The notes: generated by a model from the sequence alone, not told the origin. Shown: positions 50,116 to 57,971, counted from the stretch's first letter. The stretch is DNA of 64,000 nt from Streptomyces armeniacus (GCF_003355155.1 NZ_CP031320.1:4641367-4705366); one strand, 5' to 3'. Numbers and translations are program-made.

Positions 50116-50412
50116 TCAGGCGGCCGGGGCGCGGCGGGCCGCGCGGCGCTTCATCCGGCGCCGGTCGTCCTCGCTGGTTCCGCCCCACACGCCGTGGTCC
50201 TGGCCGTTCTCCAGCGCCCAGTTCAGGCAGCTGTCCATCGCGGGGCAGCGCCGGCACACAGCTTTCGCTTCCTCGATCTGCGCCAGCGCCGGGCCGGTGT
50301 CGCCGACGGGGAAGAACAGCTCGGGTTCCTCGTCGCGGCAGGCCGAGGTGGCCCGCCAGTCCCCGGGCAGATCAGCGGAGGGTGCGTAGGTGGTGCGTAC
50401 GATGTTGCGCAT
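50116..50412 (-). CDS. WhiB-family iron-sulfur regulator (second copy)
   Basis: ATG 50412 follows GGGAGG. The 98-residue protein has the WhiB pattern ACRDEEPELFFPVG, CRRCPAMDSC (Cx2Cx5C) and GVWGGTSEDDRRRMKRRAARR. This is close to WhiB/WblE-type compact proteins and clearly different from the first copy at 32.0 kb. It should carry a [4Fe-4S] cluster and bind a sigma factor. Two WhiB genes on one element suggest control of host development or redox-sensitive transfer. Confidence 0.9.
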   Translation of the reverse strand: MRNIVRTTYAPSADLPGDWRATSACRDEEPELFFPVGDTGPALAQIEEAKAVCRRCPAMDSCLNWALENGQDHGVWGGTSEDDRRRMKRRAARRAPAA

Positions 50413-50442
50413 GCGGGCCTCCCAGAAGGTCCGGTGATCGAG

Positions 50443-50472
50443 ACAGCCCCAGGGCGGCATCCCTGGGGCTGT
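50443..50472. terminator. Perfect 12-bp hairpin upstream of whiB copy 2
   Basis: ACAGCCCCAGGG (50443-50454) and CCCTGGGGCTGT (50461-50472) enclose a 6-base loop, with TTCGG after it. It would end the minus-strand unit containing 50590-50847. Confidence 0.8.
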
Positions 50473-50589
50473 TCGGTGTCTACGGCGGCCGGACGGCCGG
50501 AGCGGGGTGGGCTGGTGGAGCTCCCGACGCTCTCCGCCGTCCCCGCCCCGGATGGGGAGCGGGGACGACGGGCAGGACCGGGGCGCGGA

Positions 50590-50847
50590 TCAGAGGGTGT
50601 TCTCCTCCAGGGAGAAGAACAGGACCACGGTGTTGTCCTGGTCGGGGAAGTGGGCCTTGACCAGGCATACGAGGGTGTCGTTCCGCCTGGTGCCGCGCGG
50701 GACGGCGAGTACGCCGCTGCGGGTACTCGCCCCGCCGTCCTCGCGTCGTACGGTCAGCACAAAGTGGTACTCGCGGTCCTGGCCGCTCAGGCTGTTGTTG
50801 ATGTTGCTGGTTTCCGTGCCGGGGTGCTGTGTGGTCCGTGTGGTCAC
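50590..50847 (-). CDS. Unknown 85-residue protein
   Basis: GTG 50847 follows GAAGGGG and overlaps the upstream stop. The protein has a polar N-terminus, then a beta-rich core YHFVLTVRREDGGASTRSGVLAVPRG and LVCLVKAHFPDQDNTVVLFFSLEENTL. A small barrel is possible. No family is recognised. Confidence 0.6.
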   Translation of the reverse strand: MTTRTTQHPGTETSNINNSLSGQDREYHFVLTVRREDGGASTRSGVLAVPRGTRRNDTLVCLVKAHFPDQDNTVVLFFSLEENTL

Positions 50848-51047
50848 CGGGGTGGCCCCTTCGTCAGCGTGGGTGGGCGGTGTATCTCCTGGACGCGGTG
50901 CCCGGCGGCGTACGCGACCGCGGTGGTGAGATCGACCGCGTGGAGAAGAGCGCGGGTACCGGGTGTGAGCCCTCGGACAGCGAGGGCCCGGGCGGCCGCG
51001 TGGACGGCCGCGCGGGCACTGCGTATGGGGGAGTCGTCGTCAAGCAA
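50844..51047 (-). CDS. Unknown 67-residue helical protein (start uncertain)
   Basis: The stop overlaps the next start (GTGA), suggesting a real coupled gene. A 20-bp terminator stem at 51070-51119 lies upstream, so the start must be below it. TTG 51047 (CAGG upstream) is the best in-frame choice. The sequence includes PIRSARAAVHAAARALAVRG and TRALLHAVDLTTAVAYAAGHRVQEI, two amphipathic helices. Function is unknown. Confidence 0.4.
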   Translation of the reverse strand: MLDDDSPIRSARAAVHAAARALAVRGLTPGTRALLHAVDLTTAVAYAAGHRVQEIHRPPTLTKGPPR

Positions 51048-51069
51048 TCGGTGTGGCCTGAAGGTTGAG

Positions 51070-51119
51070 GCCCGCGGTGGTGCCGCCCGACGGACGAGCC
51101 GGGCGGCACCACCGCGGGC
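51070..51119. terminator. Perfect 20-bp-arm hairpin
   Basis: GCCCGCGGTGGTGCCGCCCG (51070-51089) is exactly complementary to 51100-51119. It lies just after the stop of the 33-residue gene on the minus strand. Confidence 0.88.
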
Positions 51120-51130
51120 GCGGTCGCGGG

Positions 51131-51232
51131 TCAGCAGTAGGCGCAGGAAACGTCCCCGGGCGCGTTGATGGAGTTGCAGCGGGGACACCGCCACGCCTGA
51201 AGGGCCGCGATCAGGAAGCGGAGAGTGGTCAC
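51131..51232 (-). CDS. 33-residue zinc-ribbon peptide
   Basis: GTG 51232 follows GGGAGGAG and the frame ends at TGA 51131, just before a strong terminator. The whole product is a short hydrophobic helix (TTLRFLIAALQAW) plus RCPRCNSINAPGDVSCAYC, a complete CxxC-x10-CxxC treble-clef or RanBP-like zinc ribbon. Its own ribosome-binding site and terminator argue for a real micro-gene. The neighbour 51247 ends in a similar ribbon. Confidence 0.55.
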   Translation of the reverse strand: MTTLRFLIAALQAWRCPRCNSINAPGDVSCAYC

Positions 51233-51246
51233 GATGGCTCCTCCCT

Positions 51247-51690
51247 TCAGGACCCGCAGCGCTTGCAGGCCGAGCCGGACTCGTTGCTCTCGTTGCAGAC
51301 GGGGCAGTTGCCCATGCAGCCGCCGTATCCCGGCGCCGTCAGACCGAGCGGCGTATGCGGGCACCGGTCGCCCCGAACGCGGCGGGCGGCACGCCGGTCG
51401 CCGGCGTGCCGGGAGCCGCGGCCGACGATGACCGCACGCTGGGCGCAGGTGAGCACGAGGCGGCGGGCCAGGGCGTGCGGTCGCGTGACGGGGTCGGGCT
51501 CCGGCTCGGGGCCGCGGTGGTCGTCGTCGCGCTCGATGTCGTCGACGAGCCCGGCCAGCGCGGAGAGAGCACCGCGGCGGGGGAGCGGGGGCATCTGATC
51601 GGGGTTGCTGGTGTCCCGCTCGTGCTGGGGCTCCGGCTCGTCGGCCGCAGTGGTGACGGCCGCCGGGGGCCGTGTCATGATCGTAGGCAC
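51247..51690 (-). CDS. Unknown protein with C-terminal zinc ribbon
   Basis: Start ATG 51690 (or 51678), after TGGAGG. The 147-residue product is disordered at first, then RPHALARRLVLTCAQRAVIVG. It ends GGCMGNCPVCNESNESGSACKRCGS, a zinc ribbon with CPVC and CKRC pairs. Together with the following 33-residue ribbon protein it forms a small unit. Function is unknown. Confidence 0.6.
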   Translation of the reverse strand: MPTIMTRPPAAVTTAADEPEPQHERDTSNPDQMPPLPRRGALSALAGLVDDIERDDDHRGPEPEPDPVTRPHALARRLVLTCAQRAVIVGRGSRHAGDRRAARRVRGDRCPHTPLGLTAPGYGGCMGNCPVCNESNESGSACKRCGS

Positions 51691-51725
51691 AGGCGCTTAC
51701 CTCCAAGTTGGGGCCTGTAGAAGGG

Positions 51726-51756
51726 CGCCGCCCAGGGCCGTAATCCCTGGGCGGCG
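51726..51756. terminator. Perfect 12-bp hairpin
   Basis: CGCCGCCCAGGG (51726-51737) and CCCTGGGCGGCG (51745-51756) are perfectly paired. On the minus strand it follows the 12-residue ORF. Confidence 0.75.
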
Positions 51757-51814
51757 TTCGCGTGTTCGGAGTTGTGCTCGTACGAGCGGCGAGCGTGTGC
51801 TTCGCTCCTGCCGG

Positions 51815-51853
51815 TCATGCGCCGTGGTGGTCGTCGAGCTTGAGGAAGCCCAT
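51815..51853 (-). CDS. Possible 12-residue peptide gene (MGFLKLDDHHGA)
   Basis: ATG 51853 has an ideal GGAGG 6 bp upstream and is followed by only 12 codons and TGA. The ORF is isolated between two perfect hairpins (51874-51907 upstream, 51726-51756 downstream), so it seems to be a transcription unit of its own. Such an arrangement fits a signalling or leader peptide, but a chance SD plus ATG cannot be excluded. Confidence 0.35.
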   Translation of the reverse strand: MGFLKLDDHHGA

Positions 51854-51873
51854 GCGTACCTCCTTCCGGGACG

Positions 51874-51907
51874 GCGCAGGGCGCGACCGTACGGTCGCGC
51901 CCTGCGC
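51874..51907. repeat. 34-bp perfect palindrome
   Basis: The centre is GACCGT/ACGGTC with arms running through GCGCAGGGCGC to its complement, with no loop or mismatch. It is immediately upstream of the Shine-Dalgarno of the 12-codon ORF. It could be an operator for that ORF or a terminator. The centre CGCGACCGTACGGT recurs in part at 52425-52438. Confidence 0.85.
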
Positions 51908-51950
51908 ATGTTGTGTGCTGGAGCCACGGGTGCTGACGGCTCCCCTGTGA

Positions 51951-51986
51951 CTCAGCCCGTGCCGGGCGGGCCCGGCACGGGCTGAG
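51951..51986. terminator. Perfect 16-bp hairpin after gene 51997-52701
   Basis: CTCAGCCCGTGCCGGG (51951-51966) pairs with CCCGGCACGGGCTGAG (51971-51986) with a 4-base loop. It is 10 bp beyond the stop of the minus-strand gene. Confidence 0.88.
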
Positions 51987-51996
51987 CAGGCAACTG

Positions 51997-52701
51997 TCAG
52001 CTGCTGAGCTCGCGGACCAGGCCAGCCAGGAAGCGGCCGACCGCCGCGGCCTCGACGTCGGTGGCCTCCCGCCACTGCGCACTGCGGGTCTGTGCGCGCT
52101 CCTGGGCCTCCCGGCGCTCGCGGCGCCGCTCTTCGCCCTCGGCCTTCGCTCGCTGCTTCCGCTCGAAGTCCCAGGAGGCCGCGTGCTGCGACTCACGGAA
52201 CTCGAGCTCGGCGCCCGTTTCACAGCGGGCGCCGGGCTTGCCATCCTTGTCGCGGCGGCAGACCGTGCAGCCGTCTCGGTGCGCCGCGAGAGCGGCGCGG
52301 GCCTGCTCCAGCTGGGTCCACAGCTTCGACACGACGGGCACGGCCTCCTCCGTCGTGGTGGCCAGGCGCGCGATCGGCGTCGGGGGCGCCTGCTTCGGCT
52401 TCCGGATCACCTGCGTGGGGCGGCGCGACCGTACGGTGGCATCAGCTTCTGCTACCTGGCGGCCCCACTCCGCGATGTCGATGTCGATGTCGACCCGCCG
52501 GGCTGCGCCGCCGCACTTGGGGCCGTTCTTGCCGCGCTCGGTGCGTTCCAGGCGGTGCGGCCAGATCACGCCGCGCCGCAGCGGATGCCACTCTTCGCAG
52601 TCCGGGCAGACGATGGATCGGCGCTCGCCGTCGCGGAGTTGGACGTGGTCGGCTGGGATCTCGCTGACCTTCAGCGGGGGGCGGCTCAGGTTGGGCTTCA
52701 T
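51997..52701 (-). CDS. Unknown 234-residue protein, coiled coil and Cys pairs
   Basis: I chose the second ATG (52701), which is 6 bp from GGGAG. Cysteines IVCPDCEEWHPLRRGVIWPHRLE and later CTVCRRDKDGKPGARC may bind zinc. A basic coiled coil (FERKQRAKAEGEERRRERREAQERAQ) leads to EAAAVGRFLAGLVREL. Proteins with CPDCxxWHxLRRG starts are found on Streptomyces plasmids and integrative elements. Function is unknown. It is divergent from the GntR gene. Confidence 0.65.
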   Translation of the reverse strand: MKPNLSRPPLKVSEIPADHVQLRDGERRSIVCPDCEEWHPLRRGVIWPHRLERTERGKNGPKCGGAARRVDIDIDIAEWGRQVAEADATVRSRRPTQVIRKPKQAPPTPIARLATTTEEAVPVVSKLWTQLEQARAALAAHRDGCTVCRRDKDGKPGARCETGAELEFRESQHAASWDFERKQRAKAEGEERRRERREAQERAQTRSAQWREATDVEAAAVGRFLAGLVRELSS

Positions 52702-53048
52702 CATGCTCCCGTACGCGTTCTAAAGGGGATTCGGGGAGGTCGTTGCGGTCTCCGCAGCCCAGGGCAGGGGTGCCGTGGGCAAGGGACGCCGCATCGGCGC
52801 TCGAAGGTGGTGCTCCCGCAGGCCGGTGAGGGATCTCGTGGTTCGTCACCTCGGAATGGCACTGCTGGCTATGAACTTGGTTGGGGCCGTTGACCGGCGC
52901 CCACAACCGGCGTCGCACTCGGTGCGATTCCAGTGGACGGCGTCGGATGGGGCTCCTCACGAAGCCCGACATACATCAGGTTGCATCAGGTACCCTCAAG
53001 TGTCAAGCGGTACACTGATTGACCTAACGAGGGACGAAGGAGGCGACG
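52702..53048. promoter_or_regulatory. Divergent regulatory region with GntR operator/promoter
   Basis: 350 bp between divergent genes. Close to the gntR start lie two similar blocks GGTACCCT (52988) and GGTACACT (53011). AAGTGTC and GGTACACT form an inverted GTGT/ACAC pair, a typical GntR-type operator shape. TACACT could be the -10. AAGGAGG precedes ATG 53049. Autoregulation as for KorSA-type repressors is likely. Confidence 0.55.
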
Positions 53049-53798
53049 ATGGACCGGGCCGACAACAGGCCGCCGTACGCCCGCATCGCGGGGTACTACC
53101 GCGACCAGATCAGCTCGGGTGTGTTGCCTCCCGGCACCCTGCTGCCAAGCATCAGGGACCTGGCCGATCAGTGGGAGGTCAGCACAGCCACGGTCGACAG
53201 GGCCATGCGCGTACTCCGCAAAGAGCAGCTCGTACAGGGAATCCAGGGCATCGGGACCGAGGTCGTCGGCCGCCCTGTATCGCTGTCCTCCGGTGCCGAG
53301 CGTCACGACCGCAGCGGACGAACCAAGTCCTCGTGGGGAGACGGTGAACAGTCGAGCGCGCACACCGCCGCGACGGTCCCCGCCCCCGATTCGGTGGCAA
53401 CTGTCCTGGGCATCGACCCCGGCGAGGACGTGATCCGGCGACGCCGGGTTTACCGGGACGTGCACGGCATCGTTTGCCATTCCACCTCCTGGCTGCCGGC
53501 CGAGTTCGGCAAAGCAGTACCGGAGCTGCTGCGCAGCGAGCGCCTCAAGGGCGGCCTGTCACTCGACCTGATCGCCCAGGCGACAGGGCGGCAGGTAGTG
53601 AAGCGCGTCGATGAGGAGACCGCGCGCATCGCGACGAATGAGGACCTCAAGCTCTTGGAACTGGCACCGGGGACTGTCGCCGCGATCCTGGTCCTGACAG
53701 CGCAGTTCCTGGATGTCGACGGCCAACTACTGGAGTACGGCGTCGACCTGGGCGCCCCCGGCCGCGTCCGTACGGCGGTCACGGACCCTGTTCGATGA
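53049..53798 (+). CDS. GntR/HutC-family regulator (KorSA-like)
   Basis: The 249-residue protein has an N-terminal GntR winged helix (YARIAGYYRDQISSGVLPPGTLLPSIRDLADQWEVSTATVDRAMRVLRKEQLV). A UTRA-type effector domain follows (VIRRRRVYRDVHGIVCHSTSWLPAEFGKAVPELL, GQLLEYGVDLGAPGRVR). It resembles KorSA/KorA repressors that keep actinobacterial conjugative elements silent. It overlaps the kinase gene (ATGA). Operator-like repeats lie just upstream. It may repress its own operon and the divergent minus-strand gene. Confidence 0.85.
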   Translation: MDRADNRPPYARIAGYYRDQISSGVLPPGTLLPSIRDLADQWEVSTATVDRAMRVLRKEQLVQGIQGIGTEVVGRPVSLSSGAERHDRSGRTKSSWGDGEQSSAHTAATVPAPDSVATVLGIDPGEDVIRRRRVYRDVHGIVCHSTSWLPAEFGKAVPELLRSERLKGGLSLDLIAQATGRQVVKRVDEETARIATNEDLKLLELAPGTVAAILVLTAQFLDVDGQLLEYGVDLGAPGRVRTAVTDPVR

Positions 53799-54379
53799 CC
53801 GCGCTCGACTCGGATCCTGCACGGGCGCCCCACGCGATCCTCATGACGGGGATGCCGGGCGCGGGGAAAACAACGCTCGCGCGAGCCCTCACCACCGTCG
53901 GCTACAGGCGCCTCTGTCCGGACGAGGAGATGTTCCGCCGGTACGGCCGGTACGGCACCGACTTCCCCCGCGGCCAGTTCCGTGTCCGCGAGGCACCCGT
54001 ACTCCAGGACATCGGCGCCGAACTGCGCGCCATGCTGGAAGCAGGGACCGACGCTGTGGTCGACCACGGGTTCTGGACCCCGCGGGAGCGCACCGAGTGG
54101 AAGACGCTCGTCCAGGAGGCCGGCGGGGTACCCGTGCTGATCTACCTGCCGGTGCCGCATGCGTTGCGCTGGGCCCGAATCGAGCAGCGCAATGCGTTGG
54201 CCGACCACGACGCGAACTCGATCGAGTTCAGCGAGGAAGACCTCCTGCGGTTCGCTGGACGCTTCGAGCCCCCGACCGAAGACGAGCCCCACATCGTGTA
54301 CCACGGGAATCCAGAAGCCGTTCTGGCCGCGGTGGGTCATGCCCAGCCCGGGACGGAGAGGGCCCGCTCGGGCTCGTAA
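53795..54379 (+). CDS. Zeta/chloramphenicol-phosphotransferase-like small kinase
   Basis: The 194-residue protein has Walker A GMPGAGKTTLA (residues 18-28), YRRLCPDEEMFRRYGRYGTD and AVVDHGFWTPRERTEW (Walker-B region). ALRWARIEQRNALADHDANSIEFSEEDLLRF follows as lid. This is the AAA_33/predicted-kinase group that includes zeta-like and nucleoside kinases. It is coupled to gntR by a 4-bp overlap. Substrate is unknown; a toxin-like or resistance kinase role is possible. Confidence 0.8.
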   Translation: MTALDSDPARAPHAILMTGMPGAGKTTLARALTTVGYRRLCPDEEMFRRYGRYGTDFPRGQFRVREAPVLQDIGAELRAMLEAGTDAVVDHGFWTPRERTEWKTLVQEAGGVPVLIYLPVPHALRWARIEQRNALADHDANSIEFSEEDLLRFAGRFEPPTEDEPHIVYHGNPEAVLAAVGHAQPGTERARSGS

Positions 54380-54606
54380 CCTGCGCCGCGCGTCTTCCAT
54401 TCCAGTGCTCCACTCCTTCGTACCCGCTCGGGAGACACGCTCCCGAGCTGTGGCGCCGGATCTCCGCGTTGCCGCCCTGTGCGGGGCCTTCAAGAAGGTT
54501 CCTGCGCAGGTAACTTGCGCGAGATGGCTTGTCGTAGACCTGATGTGGACACAGCGTGGAAACTGGTCGTGGCCTGACTGGCCCCGGGAGTCCTAAGGGG
54601 TGTGTA
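54380..54606. other. Intergenic gap before the XRE gene
   Basis: 227 bp with no gene seen. It ends with AAGGGG, the Shine-Dalgarno of GTG 54607. It probably contains a promoter for the XRE-hydrolase-flavoprotein genes, but no clear consensus is visible. Confidence 0.4.
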
Positions 54607-55773
54607 GTGATCACTGTGGAGCAGTGGACGGCCGATGAGGCGCTGCTGTTGAAGTCGGTGATGCGGCAGTCGGTCCGTGACTTCGCTCAGCGCCTCGGCA
54701 TCAACCCGCGGACGGTCTCGCACTGGAAGAACAACCGGTCCGCCGTGTGCCGACCGTCGATGCAGCAGATCCTGGACATGGCCCTGGCCGGCTGTACGCC
54801 TGCGGAGCAGGAAGCCTTCCGCGTCCAACTCGCTACGCGGCGGGGGGAGGACACTTCCGCTACCCCATCAACCGCCCGACCTAGCCCATGCACGGTTGTC
54901 GCCCACCGCTTTCTACCGGCCTACGTGGGGGACAAGCTCGCGCACGTGTATGCCGCCGGGCTGCCGCGCCCGTCAGGGCCCGGCGGGCTCGAGCAACGGG
55001 TCTTTCCCGGCAGACATCCGTCGGCACAGACTTCGACGGTGCACGCGTACGCGTGTGGGATCGCGGTGGTGCACCTGGAGGAGCGCGTCCAAGTCGGCTC
55101 GCTCACGGAGCTCGCAGTGCGGCGGTACCGGTCGTACGCGCGGGACCGCGACTGGGCCGGACGCCGGATCAGGGACCTGCTGAAGGAGCACGGCGCCGGA
55201 CAGGTCACCGCCGAAGGTGTGCCGGATCCGGAGTATGTGCTGTGCGCGTACGAACTGCGTGAGCACTCCTGGGTGGGCGAAGGGCTGGAGACCGCGCTGC
55301 AGCTGCTTGCGACGCCATCGGTGCTGGTTAACCGACAGGATCCGATGAACGTGGTCCCCCTCGGGACTGGCGTGGAGGACGCCAGGTTCCGCGACGGCTG
55401 GGCGCACCCCGAGGTCGTCGAATTCGGCGGGGGTGTCTCCCGCGGAATCGCTGGCTGGTCGGGAGTGGCGTATCACCCGCGGCCAGACGAGCGTGCACTG
55501 ACGATGAGCCAGATCGTCGCGCTGGAGCTGGATGTCCAGGCCCTATGGGCGCTCTCATCGCACATCCTGCACATGATCGAGGAAGGGCACGATCCCGTAA
55601 TGCCGGAGACGTGCGGGTGGCGTGCTCTGCGCAGTGCGTACGTTCGGCTCACCACGGCGCGCGCGACGGAGACAGCCCAGCACCGCATGATGCGCGAGGC
55701 GATCTTAACGACCAGTGAGCTCCCGGAGCGGCTGCGAGCCGCACAGGATGCTCTTCGGGAATCTGTTCCGTGA
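54607..55773 (+). CDS. XRE-type HTH protein with large C-terminal domain
   Basis: GTG 54607 follows AAGGGG at 6 bp. Of 388 residues, about 1-75 form a Cro/C1-like HTH (MRQSVRDFAQRLGINPRTVSHWKNN). The remaining 300 residues include VHAYACGIAVVHLEERVQVGSLTELAVRRYRSYARDRDW and LQLLATPSVLVNRQDPM, an alpha/beta domain I do not recognise. It overlaps the next gene by 4 bp. I expect a ligand-sensing regulator of the two downstream enzymes. Confidence 0.75.
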   Translation: MITVEQWTADEALLLKSVMRQSVRDFAQRLGINPRTVSHWKNNRSAVCRPSMQQILDMALAGCTPAEQEAFRVQLATRRGEDTSATPSTARPSPCTVVAHRFLPAYVGDKLAHVYAAGLPRPSGPGGLEQRVFPGRHPSAQTSTVHAYACGIAVVHLEERVQVGSLTELAVRRYRSYARDRDWAGRRIRDLLKEHGAGQVTAEGVPDPEYVLCAYELREHSWVGEGLETALQLLATPSVLVNRQDPMNVVPLGTGVEDARFRDGWAHPEVVEFGGGVSRGIAGWSGVAYHPRPDERALTMSQIVALELDVQALWALSSHILHMIEEGHDPVMPETCGWRALRSAYVRLTTARATETAQHRMMREAILTTSELPERLRAAQDALRESVP

Positions 55774-56366
55774 CGGCACGGGAAAGGCGGGCGGGAGTGG
55801 ACCTGGACCTTCGTACGACAGCGCTAATCGTGATCGACGTGCAGCGTGGCTTCATCAACCACAACAGCCGCGGGGTGGTCCCCGCGGTCGTGGAGTTGGT
55901 GGATGGCTGGCTGGCCGGCGGTGGTGCTGTGGTGTTCTCCCGGTTCCACAACCCGGCCGGGTCTCCCTACGAGAGGATCACGGGGTGGAAGCGACTGCGG
56001 ACTGCCGACGAGCAAGCGCTCGTCGACGAGCTCGCCCCGTACGTGACGAGGGCCGCCGCGGTCATCGACAAGGGCGAGTCGTCAGTTTTCACCGAGGAAG
56101 GCATCCGCGTCTTTCGACAGGCGGGCTGGACTGATCTGGTGCTGTGCGGCATCGATACGGACGCCTGCGTCTACGACTCCGCGATCGCCGCCTACCAGCG
56201 CGGCTACCGGCCGTGGATCGTGACGGACGCGTGCGCTTCGACGGGCGGGCCCGAGTACCACGACGCGGCGCTGCTGCTCGCCTCTCGAAACGTGAGCAAG
56301 ACCCAGCTCATCACCTCGAGCAGCATCCTGGCGTCGGTCAGCGGCCCGACGGGAGCCTGCGCGTGA
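55770..56366 (+). CDS. Isochorismatase-family cysteine hydrolase
   Basis: GTG 55770 overlaps the XRE stop. The 198-residue protein has the catalytic triad of the family: Asp in LIVIDVQRGF, Lys in VIDKGESSVF and Cys in LCGIDTDACVYDSA. The cis-peptide strand is LVLCGID. Family members hydrolyse amides such as nicotinamide, N-carbamoyl or isochorismate substrates; the substrate here is unknown. It overlaps the flavoprotein gene (GTGA), so the two enzymes are made together. Confidence 0.85.
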   Translation: MTARERRAGVDLDLRTTALIVIDVQRGFINHNSRGVVPAVVELVDGWLAGGGAVVFSRFHNPAGSPYERITGWKRLRTADEQALVDELAPYVTRAAAVIDKGESSVFTEEGIRVFRQAGWTDLVLCGIDTDACVYDSAIAAYQRGYRPWIVTDACASTGGPEYHDAALLLASRNVSKTQLITSSSILASVSGPTGACA

Positions 56367-57259
56367 CGAAGCTGCTCGTCGTGGGGGCTGGCCCGGCAGG
56401 GGTCGCGGCCGCACTGATGGCCTCGAGCCTGGGTATGCGGACGACCCTGATCGAGGCAGGACAGGTCGGCGAGAAGCTTCAAGCCATCGGCGCCCTCGAG
56501 AACGTTCCTGGTGGCTGGTCGAAGGGGGCCGAGCTCGCCGAGGGACTGGCCACCGACGTGGAGCGGCTGCAGGCGGGCGGGAGATGCGCTCTGGTCCACG
56601 GCCAAGTCGAGCGCATCGTCGGAACCGATGACCAGGTCGAGGTCGTGCTCGCCAGCGGCGGCACGCTGGTCGGGAACGCCGCGGTCGTCGCGACCGGCGT
56701 TCACAGTCTCCGGACGCAGGATGTCGACTGGATCGATGCCTCCGCCGAGCTGACCTTGCCTCCGCTGTGGCGTACGTCGGCCGGCGAGCTCGAAGCAGCG
56801 CGTCATACGGTCGTGTTGGGCGGGGACCGCCCGCTGGGGACCTGGTTGCGCGCCCACCCCCACGCCGCGGTCGAGCTGGAGGTGCTGTACCCCGCGGTCG
56901 ACGCCTACAAGATCGCCGAAGTGGCGGAGGATCCCCGCGTCCGCGCGTACGAGATCGAGCACGTTGTCGCGCAGACGTCTGTCGACGGTGTTCATCTCAC
57001 CGTGGAGCAGACCGTCGGCGGTCTCCTCACAGTCACCGCCGACGTAGTGCTTGGCAACATGGGTTCCAAGCCTGCCGTACCCGATGGTGATCTCGTGCGA
57101 GGCCCGGATGGGTACTGCCCTCCTACCGTGCAGCATCCGCGCATCCTGATCGCGGGAGACCTTCGATCCGCGCGGTTCCAGCGCATCGCCAGCGCGCAGG
57201 GCTCGGGTGCCGAGGCCGTGCTCGCCCACTACTACAGGGCCGTGGACGCGCCGAACTGA
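56363..57259 (+). CDS. Thioredoxin-reductase-like FAD/NAD(P) oxidoreductase
   Basis: The 298-residue protein has the FAD motif LLVVGAGPAGVAAALMASSLG, ALENVPGGWSKGAELAEGL, AAVVATGVHSL and the C-terminal FAD site PRILIAGDLRSARFQRIASAQGSGAEAV. The order is that of thioredoxin-reductase-fold proteins, but the CxxC redox pair and a full second Rossmann motif are absent. It therefore probably reduces something other than thioredoxin, as in other cysteine-less members. GTG 56363 overlaps the hydrolase stop. Confidence 0.82.
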   Translation: MTKLLVVGAGPAGVAAALMASSLGMRTTLIEAGQVGEKLQAIGALENVPGGWSKGAELAEGLATDVERLQAGGRCALVHGQVERIVGTDDQVEVVLASGGTLVGNAAVVATGVHSLRTQDVDWIDASAELTLPPLWRTSAGELEAARHTVVLGGDRPLGTWLRAHPHAAVELEVLYPAVDAYKIAEVAEDPRVRAYEIEHVVAQTSVDGVHLTVEQTVGGLLTVTADVVLGNMGSKPAVPDGDLVRGPDGYCPPTVQHPRILIAGDLRSARFQRIASAQGSGAEAVLAHYYRAVDAPN

Positions 57260-57668
57260 GGGCAAACGCGCGACAGACGCAGCGCGATTTACCAAAGATG
57301 CCCGCTGTCCTAGCGAACACCGGGCTGACCCATCAGCGCAGCGCTGGCAGATCCGAGCGCAGCCGGAACAGGGGTCTCGCCTCGTGAACTGCCACGGAGA
57401 TTCCACGCTGTTGCCACGCCGGGGCCTCTCGCTCAGCGGGGTACGCCCAGATCCTTGAGCAGTGCTACTCCCACAGGTCGTTGAGCAGGAAGTCGATCGT
57501 GCAGCGCGTGCCGGGCCAGGTCGAAAAGAGCCCAGCGCACTGCGGTCGCACCGCTCCGTTCTACGCGCTGCACGCTCTACGAGCCTGAGTGGGCGTCAAC
57601 TGCCGCCCGTGGGTATGGCAGCGACACGAGTTCCCCGGGCGCCTCACGAACATCACGGGACCGGTACA

Positions 57669-57737
57669 GTGGCCCCAGCATTGATCAAAAGAAAAGTGGC
57701 CCCGTCGATCGACCTTGGACAAGTCGAGAGGGGCCAC
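57669..57737. repeat. GTGGCCCC repeat with complementary copy (structured element)
   Basis: GTGGCCCC occurs at 57669-57676 and 57696-57703, and its complement GGGGCCAC at 57730-57737. The interior TCGACC...AAGTCGA also pairs partly (CTTG-ga-CAAG). It can form two alternative hairpins, as in a terminator/antiterminator, and precedes the 51-codon frame. Confidence 0.6.
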
Positions 57738-57815
57738 AGCGGCCGAAGGACCTTGTGGTGGGGGTCCGGACGGCCCGCCGAACACCTTCGCATCTCGAAC
57801 CAGAAAGGTGCCGAC

Positions 57816-57971
57816 GTGATCAGGGTACCCGTACCCCTTCCTCGACACACAGCACCCCGCCGTGGTGTCAGCGACCGCACATGCGTCCGCTGGCACTTCG
57901 GCGGGGTGTTCGCGCTGTCCACGCACGCCTCAGCCCGCATCTCTGGCGTTGAGGAGGTCGGGATGACGTAG
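57816..57971 (+). CDS. Possible 51-residue protein
   Basis: GTG 57816 follows GAAAGGTG. The frame gives VIRVPVPLPRHTAPRRGVSD, then CVRWHFGGVFALSTHASARISGVEEVGMT. Codon use is fair and a structured element lies just upstream. I do not recognise it. The call rests on the start region and could be chance. Confidence 0.3.
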   Translation: MIRVPVPLPRHTAPRRGVSDRTCVRWHFGGVFALSTHASARISGVEEVGMT

